From assembly GCA_003427395.1 (NCBI GenBank), contig BFEA01000207.1, positions 2,004,680-2,033,521 on the forward strand: a stretch of 28,842 nt of DNA, written 5' to 3'. The notes under the pieces are model-generated. The model was not told the DNA's origin and made no database searches. It saw only the letters and a program-made list of their open reading frames with translations. The DNA comes from Chara braunii. Its lineage: Eukaryota; Streptophyta; Charophyceae; Charales; Characeae. Shown here in pieces: positions 17,308 to 25,334 of this stretch. The translations under genes and the position numbers were made by a program. Every line of letters starts with the position of its first letter. Position 1 is the first letter of the stretch.

Positions 17308-17436
17308 GGCGTGTATACAGACGCAACTTTTGGGAAGTACCGGGACGGCTTTTCGCTGTAAATCCATCCAGACCTGGATGGATATCCAGCTAAATGGCAC
17401 CCCGGGTATTCCGGAGCGTAGCGATTGTATACACGC
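17308..17436. mobile_element. Fold-back (MITE-like) element, 129 bp
   Basis: Perfect 12-bp terminal inverted repeats GGCGTGTATACA / TGTATACACGCC enclose a near-complete inverted repeat: the arms pair again at CCATCCAG...CTGGATGG in the centre. Non-coding. No clear target-site duplication was found, so the transposon superfamily is undetermined. Confidence 0.7.
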
Positions 17437-17473
17437 CACAACTCTGAGAGAACGGCTGGGAAACGTACTGGCA

Positions 17474-17520
17474 GGCCCTGCATCCTGTCAGGGTAAAGAG
17501 CCCTGGATGGATGCAGGGCC
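17474..17520. other. Perfect 12-bp stem-loop
   Basis: GGCCCTGCATCC (17474-17485) and GGATGCAGGGCC (17509-17520) pair perfectly, with a further CAGGG/CCCTG stem inside the loop and CTGG/CCAG outside. It lies just after the 17308-17436 fold-back. Confidence 0.7.
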
Positions 17521-18096
17521 ACCTTTACTACCAGCCATGGCTTCGATCTAATCGTGGGGAAGTAACAGGGCCCAGCCTCCCTTCACAGTCACAGTGATGA
17601 ATAAATGAGAGAGCATTAGGGCCCGTCCCCCTGTATACTTGTGAAAGGCTGTTGGTTTTCCTCCTTTAAAATTGAAAGTGCAGTGGCCTTGAGATATCAT
17701 CTTCATTCAAAGCTATTTTACTTAATGATTCCACCTGGATTCCAACTGCGGTTGATAGCCAGACGAGTGATGGTTGCACACAGTGCGAAGCTGATATGCA
17801 AAGATCTCTTCTCTGTGAGAAGTAAAAGCCTAATACATCTTGGATTAGGAGGCCAGAATTGCTGATATAGCATAGTCTTCTATATTTTTTACATATCAAT
17901 CATCATCATTGGAATTATTATATCACAGTTTTCGTAGAATCAACAGAAGTTCATCGTCATCATCAGAACCATCATCATCGTATGAGGGACGCTGAGCCCC
18001 GATCTCAGCATGTTCGGTTCGGTCACTATGGGTAGACTGTGAGGACCCCGGCCTCAATCTTCTTATTGATAATATCAGCCTTGGGCACTAGCCCGT

Positions 18097-18208
18097 TTAA
18101 AAAAAAGAAAAAAAAGAAAAAAAGAATGCTTATGTTTCATTCACCAGGATTTGAACTCAAGTCCTTGTTTCCAAAACTTCATGGGTGTACCAACAGACCC
18201 AGGTGCAT
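18097..18208 (-). mobile_element. tRNA-like short element with T-rich tail (putative SINE)
   Basis: On the minus strand TGGGTCTGTTGGTA matches an A box and GAGTTCAAATCC matches a B box, spaced about 44 nt apart as in a real tRNA. The acceptor and T stems do not pair well, so it is not a functional tRNA. It ends in TTCTTTTTTTCTTTTTTTTCTT-type sequence; some plant SINEs end in T-runs. No target-site duplication was seen. It abuts the rps2 fragment. Confidence 0.5.
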
Positions 18209-18209
18209 G

Positions 18210-18480
18210 GCTGACCAAGCATCATCATTTGCAGGTATAGGACCATAGGTATGTCCACAATTTAGGGATCAGAGTTAGTGTCTACTAAAGGTATGATTGG
18301 AATCCCTAAAACTCTACATTGAATTTCTTGAACTGCAATTATCTCTTTTTGTTGATAGACAATAATTACAACATCTGGTAAAATTTTCATATATTTCATG
18401 CCACCTGAATATTTTTGCAATTGATTTAATTGCCTTTTTCGATGTGCTGCATCTTTTTTAGGTAAATTATGAAAAGCACC
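18210..18480 (-). pseudogene. rps2: Plastid ribosomal protein S2 (rps2) fragment
   Basis: The minus strand encodes the S2 C-terminal core: [64 protein letters not shown] stop and a small insertion then shift the frame, after which PIPANDDA, the S2 C-terminal signature, appears at about 18220-18243. In the plastid S2 sits on the small-subunit head. Here about 85 codons remain with stops and substitutions (the D in V-I-I-x-D-Q-Q is Y), flanked by non-plastid DNA, so this is a nuclear plastid-DNA fragment. The N-terminal two-thirds is absent. Confidence 0.85.
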
Positions 18481-19229
18481 CAAACAGGTGCACTTGGTCC
18501 TCCTACGTGGACGATCTGGTGCGCCTGGCCCGGACTGTCCTCGTATAAAACTCATGACAAGATTTCTTGGCCAGCCAGAGTTTCTTTTGTGAATGAAAGT
18601 CTGGCCGTGACAAAAGTGCCGTTTTTTATTCCTATTGAAACTCCAAAAAACGTGACGCGGCCACAGTTATTTCAAAAATAAAAAGGAAGTCCAAGTTCTT
18701 ACCCGTTACACACGGAGGGGAGCAGGGAGTAGGACATTCCCGGTAGGGTAGTGAGTAGGTGTGGTCCCCTGGACTACTTTAGTCCATAGAGACGGTCTTA
18801 AACCACCAGTACTTGGCCCATACATCGGCCGCGGGGCGTTGCCGTTAACGCCCTGCAACTTCCGGAGGCTCGGGGTAGCGGCCCTCAAAGGCTGGCGCCA
18901 CCAGCCAAAACAATTTTTTTTGTTGCGCTGGCGGGTCGGCGCGAAACGGCGCGGAGACCGTTTTGAGGCTCGGCATCGATAGTGGGGCCAAGTAATGGTG
19001 GTTTAAGAATCCGTACGCGGTAGGCGACGTTTGTATTTTAGTAGCTGTGACAGACTAGGGATAGCCAGAGTAGGCTTTGAGGATCAGCAGCCGCTGAGCT
19101 GCGTGGGGCAAAGACATAAAGTCCCGCAAGCAGATTCCTGAGTGCGCTGGGCTGAATGATGCTTCCAGTCATCTCTCCAGGAGTAATGTAGAGGTCCCCG
19201 GCCTCTAAGTTGATTTGTGAAATGGGAAC
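18481..19229. other. Anonymous DNA
   Basis: No gene seen. A short hairpin (GCCAGAGTTTC / GAAAGTCTGGC) lies at 18574-18605. The 18700-18990 part is GC-rich compared with its flanks. GAGGACCCCGGCCTC-type motifs occur at 18041-18055 and, as AGAGGTCCCCGGCCTCT, at 19190-19206. Confidence 0.4.
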
Positions 19230-19290
19230 TGAATTTTGAGGGAAAAATAGGTTAAAAAATGAATTTTGAGGGGAAAAAAGGTAAAAAAAA
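19230..19290. repeat. 30-bp tandem duplication
   Basis: TGAATTTTGAGGGAAAAATAG and TGAATTTTGAGGGGAAAAAAG begin 30 bp apart (19230 and 19260), each followed by GGTTAAAA-like sequence. Confidence 0.8.
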
Positions 19291-19322
19291 AGGAGGGTAG
19301 GAAGGCTGAAAGATGTCGTAAG

Positions 19323-19450
19323 GGCATACTCACATTAGGAACTCCCTGGACTTATCTGGCTGCGATTTCAACCTGACCTGAATGTATAGTAACTATATGA
19401 CTGCAATTACATCCAGAGCTCAGTGCAGGAAGTTGTAGTGTGAGTATGCC
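19323..19450. mobile_element. Fold-back (MITE-like) element, 128 bp
   Basis: Perfect 12-bp terminal inverted repeats GGCATACTCACA / TGTGAGTATGCC. Pairing continues imperfectly inward (CTGG...CCAG, GCTGCGATT...AATTGCAG) to a central TATAGTAACTATA. The length nearly equals that of the fold-back at 17308, but the termini differ. The flanks TAA and TTA hint at, but do not prove, a 3-bp target site. Confidence 0.7.
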
Positions 19451-19459
19451 GGTTAGGTA

Positions 19460-20009
19460 CACGGGCAATTGTAACTTGAGAAAAGTGCCCTTTAAGTCTG
19501 ATATGCACACATGTCAGAAGAAGATCATGAAGCAAATGAAGCAAAAGAAGCAAAAGGAAAGAAGAAAATGGAGGAAGGGGAGCACAAAATGATGCCTCTC
19601 CAAATGGCATGGAGGGAGGACCAAGTGAATTGCTTCCCGCCCACCACTTGGTCAGGCAGATCATTGCAGCTACCCCACGCGAGGTTGGTTCAAGATGTGG
19701 ACAGGAGAGGTGCGCCTTAGCCCTGGTGCATACAACCGCTGTCTGGTCAGGTCACCCCCGCTGAGATGGTAGGATAGATGGTAGGAGGGTGATAGTCTCG
19801 AGTGTTAAAACACTGAGGTAGGACGGTGGGAGTAGGGGTGTGCAAGAAAGAAATGAAAAGAGAAGTAGGCTGGGAGGGAGTCTCATAAGGAGTAGGACAA
19901 ACCCCTCCACCCCCACCCCCCCTCACCCCAACCCCAAAACGGCATGGTCCAATTTTCTTGATCAGGCCTCAGGCCAAATGGACCTGGGGCTTAAAAAATG
20001 AACACTTCA
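19460..20009. other. Non-coding DNA
   Basis: Only short open frames with Lys/Glu-rich low complexity (AAG-rich, 19511-19590). Nothing recognised. Confidence 0.4.
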
Positions 20010-20110
20010 TGGTACTTTTTTTTTTTTTTTTTTTGAGAAAACAGTCCCTCCATTGCTAGCAATGCTGGTAAGAGCAGACACCGCTAGCACCTGGGGATAG
20101 GCTTGGTACT
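20010..20110 (-). mobile_element. Short retroposon, copy D of the poly(T)-headed family, with TSD
   Basis: TGGTACT at 20010-20016 and at 20104-20110 forms a 7-bp direct repeat around a T19 run and about 70 bp of family sequence (GGTAAGAGCAGACACCGCTAGCACCTGGGGA), nearly identical to copy A at 4620-4648. A perfect palindrome ATTGCTAGCAAT lies at 20052-20063. The poly(T) on + indicates minus-strand insertion with loss of the 5' part. Confidence 0.6.
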
Positions 20111-20307
20111 AGCTGTTGTTTTATTGAGTTTTTTCTGCAATCCGTCATGATTTTGGTGCTGCACTTTTTGCAGCCTGAAACTTTGCGGGGCATTCCCATT
20201 CCCAGTACCCCAACAACTTTCCTTCTTTTTCTTTTCGGCCTTCTTTTTCTGGGTTTCGACCTCTTTCTCGCTTGTTCGCCATGAGCTCTCACTGTACTCC
20301 CCCGGTT

Positions 20308-20490
20308 GAAGTGACGTCCACTCTCACTGCATGGACCCCACCTCTTGTTTGCCTGTGAAAGAGCACGGAAGTGACGTCCACTCTCAAAGAAGCTAGGGAG
20401 AAAACTGACGTGACAAAGCCATGGACCCCACTACGTAGAGTGTTTTCTCCCTCTCTACGTAGTCATACTAGGATTGGTTCTGTATATATT
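20308..20490 (+). promoter_or_regulatory. Promoter-like block: repeated TGACGT elements and a TATA box
   Basis: GAAGTGACGTCCACTCTC occurs at 20308-20325 and 20368-20385, a 60-bp period, and CTGACGTGAC at 20405-20414. TGACG cores bind bZIP factors in plants. GCATGGACCCCAC recurs at 20329 and, as CCATGGACCCCAC, at 20419. CTACGTAG occurs twice (20431 and 20454). A TATA-like TGTATATATT lies at 20481-20490. No gene follows; a SINE lies 22 bp downstream. Function is inference only. Confidence 0.35.
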
Positions 20491-20497
20491 GCATCTG

Positions 20498-20869
20498 AAA
20501 AAGGCTCACAAAGCCCAAGCGGGCTAGCTCAGTTGGTTTGAGCACGGAAGTGGTTTGCAGGAGGCTGTGGGTTCGATTCCCCACGTCGTCCATTCTATCC
20601 CCACCGCCTCCTGTGATGCGCTTCGGGTTCTCCAGCGGAGATAATTGGCTTGGGCCTCCTGGCTGGCTGGGAAGCGATCATTTGCAGTTTCCAGCTCGCG
20701 CCTGGTGTTAGAAGCTTGGGTGCTGCTCCCCTCACAGCACAGATGTGGCTTCTTAACTTGGGAGAGATTTCCTGCCTTGGGCACCAAAAAACAAACCCTG
20801 TAGTAGATTGCTAAGCTGCGTGTAGGTAGGTAGGTAGTCGGAGATATATCGCGAGAAGAATATAGGTTA

Positions 20870-20924
<55 letters not shown>

Positions 20925-20931
20925 TCACAAA
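20498..20931 (+). mobile_element. tRNA-derived SINE with 15-bp target-site duplication
   Basis: A tRNA-like head carries a strong A box TAGCTCAGTTGG (20525-20536) and B box GGTTCGATTCC (20570-20580) with a well-paired T arm (GTGGG/CCCAC). A roughly 290-bp unrelated body (20590-20872) and 49 A (20873-20921) follow. The direct repeat AAAAAGGCTCACAAA flanks it at 20498-20512 and 20917-20931, so the element itself is 20513-20916 plus tail. The Pol III boxes look intact, the tail is long and the duplication is perfect, all of which point to a recent insertion. It codes for no protein and would depend on a LINE for movement. Confidence 0.92.
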
Positions 20932-20939
20932 ATACACCA

Positions 20940-21683
<744 letters not shown>

Positions 21684-21689
21684 GAGGGG

Positions 21690-22495
21690 AAGGTCCAGTG
21701 TTCTTTGGATCTGACTACCGTCCTTCGGACTCCTTCCTCACCCACCCACCGTCCTGCGAGCACCTCCTCCCCATCCCCTGCCACCCCCTTCGCCCTTGAA
21801 GTGGCTCAAGAGGGACAAGGTCAGGCTGGTCCAGATCTGGATGAACAGGCTGGAAAAAGAAATTCTCCACCATTCTGCAATGTAAGGTGTTCTTGGACAC
21901 TGCGGACGAATGAGAAGGAAAAACAAGAAAAACGCAAAAGCTTGTTGAACGAGAAGACAGCAATCCCCTGGCAGACAGATAAGAGGAGAGGTCCTTTTCG
22001 TTTTCCCGGAAGGCTTTTAACCTTTCTTTCCAATCTCTCTGGGTATGTGTGTCTGGAGGTTGAATCATGTTAATGGATGGCATGCAGTGGTTCCAAGCAC
22101 ACGGGCGCCTGCCGTCGTTGAACGAGTGATCCTTTGGAGGGAGAGAGAGATTAGAACTCACTACAATGTAGTCCAGGCTTTATTATCACAGAGTAACCAC
22201 ATAATGTGTGCAATGGAAAAATCCATGCAACAGAGCTTCTTACTTTGGAGGGATTTTGAACGGCAAACTTGTGGCCTGTCATTTTTCACTTGTATGTTAA
22301 ATTTCTGCTTAAGTTTCTGCTTAAGTTTGATGTTGCATATCATTTTTGTCTCATGGGCAAGGGCAAGACATCGTGTTGTGGTACAGGAGGGGGCTTTCTT
22401 TTGTCCTGAATTGTGAGGAAAATCATGTGTTTATCCGCGTGTTCGTGCTTTTCCGGAGTCTGCCTTTCCTTTTTTCTTTTCTTACTTTGAAACAT
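21690..22495. other. Non-coding DNA
   Basis: No gene recognised. TTTCTGCTTAAG is tandemly repeated at 22301-22325. Confidence 0.4.
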
Positions 22496-22497
22496 CA

Positions 22498-22547
22498 GGA
22501 CCCTCCACTACTCACCAAATGTGCAAAACTAGAATGAATCTTCTGCT

Positions 22548-22548
<1 letters not shown>
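22498..22548. mobile_element. Truncated copy of the 23109-23376 fold-back element
   Basis: CCACTACTC...GTGCAAAACTAGAATGAATCTTC is closely similar to GCACTACTC...GTGCAAAACGAGAGTGAATCTTC at 23247-23283. The copy stops at CTGCTC where a poly(A) run begins (22549). Confidence 0.6.
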
Positions 22549-22589
<41 letters not shown>

Positions 22590-22780
22590 ACCAGGCTCAG
22601 CCTAGGGAGTGGTAAGAGAACTCCCCAGGCGAAGGCCTGCAAATTTGATGGCTCCATCTAATCGTGGGGAGCAACACTTTCTCGGAATCGGGACTCGATA
22701 CCCGTCTACATTCATCAACAGGTTCAAACAATGTGGCACACAGACCTCTTCACCCTGAGTGGCTCCAGTAATAAGGTATA
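22549..22780. repeat. 39-base poly(A) followed by copy E of the dispersed repeat family
   Basis: A39 (22549-22587) is followed by GAGTGGTAAGAGAACTCCCC, GGCTCCATCTAATCGTGGGGAGCAACAC and ATCGGGACTCGATACCCG, matching blocks of copies A, C and F, then GACCTCTTCACCCTGAGTGG (matching the distal block of A and B). In the other copies this side carries poly(T), not poly(A), so either two insertions abut here or the family has an unusual structure. Confidence 0.55.
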
Positions 22781-23105
22781 CCCTGAAGTAGTCCGTGCGA
22801 ACATGTGTCACTCACTCCGATCCGAGGACAATCCCCCTTCTGGCCAGTTAATCCTCACTATGTTGTTAACACTCCTGTACTCTGTTCCTGTCCCCCATCC
22901 TGAACTGAGCCCCTCTCAGTGCTCAGTACCTGAGCCTTGACCTGTCTTGTAATTTTTTCACTGGCCTCCTGCCAGTCCTGACCTGTCTTGTAATCTTTCC
23001 TGTGCAATGACTGAACTTTTCCGGAAGGTCTGGGGGGCTGCAGTGTCGCTCAAATCATAAGCAAAAGCCTACCAGTAAAGTGATAGAACCAAGGTGCATG
23101 GCAGT
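22781..23105. other. Non-coding DNA
   Basis: CTGACCTGTCTTGTAAT occurs twice (22938 and 22978, period 40 bp). Nothing coding is recognised. Confidence 0.45.
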
Positions 23106-23108
23106 GTA

Positions 23109-23376
23109 GGTCCCTCTACTAAGGGCCTGGCTCCACTACTCTCCACATGCACAAAAGACACAATATATGGCGGCGCGCATCTCTCCATGTTCTAGGGGAA
23201 GATTCATTCTCATTTTGCACATTTGGTGAGTTACTGGGCCTGGCTGCACTACTCTTGAAAAGTGCAAAACGAGAGTGAATCTTCCGCTAGATTATGGAAA
23301 GATACACCGCCATTAGTTTTGTCTTTTGTGCATCTCTAGAGTAGTGCAGCGAGGCCCACTGTAGTGGAGGGAGGCC
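23109..23376. mobile_element. Fold-back (MITE-like) element with about 100-bp arms
   Basis: The left arm (23123-23220, GGGCCTGGCTCCACTACTC... GAAGATTCATTCTC, TTTTGCAC) and right arm (23262-23357) are reverse complements with roughly 80% match by eye, around a 41-bp loop. Weaker pairing extends outward to about 23109 and 23376. The loop itself repeats the arm start (GGGCCTGGCTGCACTACTC). Non-coding; no target-site duplication identified. Confidence 0.8.
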
Positions 23377-23399
23377 CTAGCTCATCCTACGACTTATGA

Positions 23400-23690
23400 A
23401 ATATAATCCACAACGGAGCGGCAATCTCGACAACAATGTTGTCGCTTCCACAAATACATCCACCGATTTCAAGGTGACCTAAAACCAAATGATCATCATT
23501 CTTCAACTAGTTTCGACTGATCCCCTGTGCTCTGTAACAGCCTTCGTCAGAAAATTGCGGCCTTTTTCTGTCTCTCTCTCTCACTCTGGCTTCGGGTCAT
23601 TAAATCTCCTTTTGAAGAAAAGAAACGGGGAAAAAAAAATGCTTTCTTGTCAGTTTTTCACAGAAAGCAAATTACATGGAACTGCTGCTC

Positions 23691-23725
<35 letters not shown>

Positions 23726-24300
23726 CTCGTTTATGGCCATGGCCATCTGATGGATCACTCACATGACTGGAAAAAATGAGCCACTAAAAATAAAAGAGAT
23801 ATATAAAAAAAGCAAAAAGACGATCCCTGAGGTTATCCACATACAATAATCAATGAAATAACTGTGGCAGCAGCGTCGCGTTTACGAATTTGGATAAGCG
23901 AACTCGAAACGGCATCTTTGTCACGGCCTGAGTTTTAATTGCAAAAGAAACTCAGGGCATTGTCACACTGAGACGTTTTTACTTATTTTTGGATGCAATT
24001 CCAGCCAGATACATCCAGGTCTGGTCGTAAATGTGGTCACATACATTGAAGATAGACACGTACATCGAAGATAGGGCTACTATGCAGGCAAAAGAATCTT
24101 GTCAGGAGTTTTAATGAGCACATACGTTCTGGGCAGGTGCAACTGAATCTTCTTTGTACAAGGACACGGGACAGGTGGACCTGTTCGGAGGGCAGCGATG
24201 GACCTGGCTCCATAGGTACAGCTATCAACTGTTGAAGCCAGGACCTGAGTCTGAACCCCACTGACATGAATGGGCATAAAAAATGAAAAAATGAAACAAA
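23400..24300. other. Non-coding DNA with small hairpins
   Basis: No gene seen. A 9-bp perfect stem CCTGAGTTT/AAACTCAGG with a 12-nt loop is at 23927-23956, and ACATTGAAGATAG/ACATCGAAGATAG is tandemly repeated near 24043-24074. Confidence 0.4.
23683..23732 (-). repeat. Poly(T) tract flanked by direct repeats (tail-only insertion)
   Basis: TGCTGCTCG at 23683-23691 and 23721-23729 flanks nothing but T29. The direct repeat may extend to 12 bp if TTT is shared. This has the layout of a target-site duplication around a poly(A) tail integrated on the minus strand with no element body. Confidence 0.65.
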
Positions 24301-24593
24301 AGTTCGGCGGAGATCAATTGACGGCTCTCTTCGACATGAGGTGGGCGTGATCGACTCAAACCAAGGGGAACCTCGGTTTGAACTCCTTCTGCGGCAGCAT
24401 ATCGTCATGAACTCTCCTCCTCAGGATGCAGCCCCTGCACCACCTGCTTCTTGTCATAACTCGGCTGATAATTGTCCTCTTGATGATCAGCCCAATTCAG
24501 GCTCCCCTTCTTCAATCCCTGTGCTGGCCCCCCTCCTCTGGGATTGCCTCGCGAACAGGCCTGGGGCCCCAATCTGCACAAGGGTACGACTCT
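24301..24593 (+). other. Unrecognised open region next to the LINE truncation point
   Basis: A + strand frame (24341-24628) encodes a Pro/Ser-rich stretch (SPPQDAAPAPPASCHNS, NSGSPSSIPVLAPLLW). It may be a retroelement linker or chance. CAAACCAAGG/CCTCGGTTTG forms a hairpin at 24358-24381. Confidence 0.25.
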
Positions 24594-25334
24594 TCAGTTC
24601 ACCAGCAACAGGAGGTGCACCGTTTTGATGGGCGTCCAGCCCACCTTGTCATATGCCTTTTTCAGGTCTAGGAGTAGGACTGCTGTGTCCATGCTCTCTC
24701 TTTGCACAACCTCCAAAGTCTTGATGGCCGTCACAATATTGTTAAAGATTGAACGTCCCTGCACAAACGCTCCTTGATCCCTCTCCACCAGCTTCAGTAA
24801 GTGTTTCGCAAGACTCCATGCCAAGGTTTTTGCTTGTATCTTGTAGGAAACGTTCAGCAGCGAGATTGGGTGCCAATTCCTGACTTCCGCTTTGTCCCCT
24901 TCTTTGAAGAGGACAGCAATTACCCTGTGCGTCATTCCCCTTCCAAATTTGTCTCCCACCAAGACCCCGTTATATAGTTCCACCAGAGGAGGGCCAAAAG
25001 CAGCCCAGTTGGCCCTGTAGAACTCCACCATGAGGCCATCCTCCCCCTGCCACTTGCCTTTCGCCATCGACTTGAGAGTCTGTGATACGTCCACAATAGT
25101 GTGCGGTCTGTCCAGGTCCATTCTGGCCGAGGTATGCAGTTGGACTGTGTTGTCATCCCACATGTCCGAAGAGCTTAAAAGATCTGTGTGTACGTTGTCT
25201 TCGGCCTCCTGGTGGTGAGGATGTCCTCGTAATACATCCTGGTGTATTGGAGCATGCCTGTAGCTGAGCGTGCTGAGGGGGCAGCCAGGTCGAATGGGTG
25301 TCTTAGCTCTATCATTTGCTGCTGGGTCCATCAC
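24594..25334 (-). pseudogene. LINE-2 ORF2 linker and reverse transcriptase N-terminal half
   Basis: RT motifs are GKWQGEDGLMVEFYRANW, VIAVLFKEGDK, NWHPISLLNVSYKIQAKTLA, RDQGAFVQGRSIFNN and palm A LLLDLKKAYDKVGW at the end. Before them the correct reading is in another frame (ELRHPFDLAAPSARSATG, YYEDILTTRRPK), so a frameshift lies near 25190, and a second near 25331 separates this from the endonuclease. It is truncated before the catalytic F-A-D-D. Confidence 0.85.

Noticed and set aside
18130-18208. Functional tRNA gene on the minus strand
   Set aside because: A and B boxes fit, but the acceptor and T stems do not pair and no clear anticodon arm is present.
20513-20590. Functional tRNA gene at the head of the SINE
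   Set aside because: No convincing anticodon stem or matching acceptor ends; the poly(A) tail and flanking duplication make it a SINE head.
24341-24628. Host gene encoding a Pro/Ser-rich protein
   Set aside because: Low complexity, no homology recognised, and its end runs into the antisense of the LINE RT.
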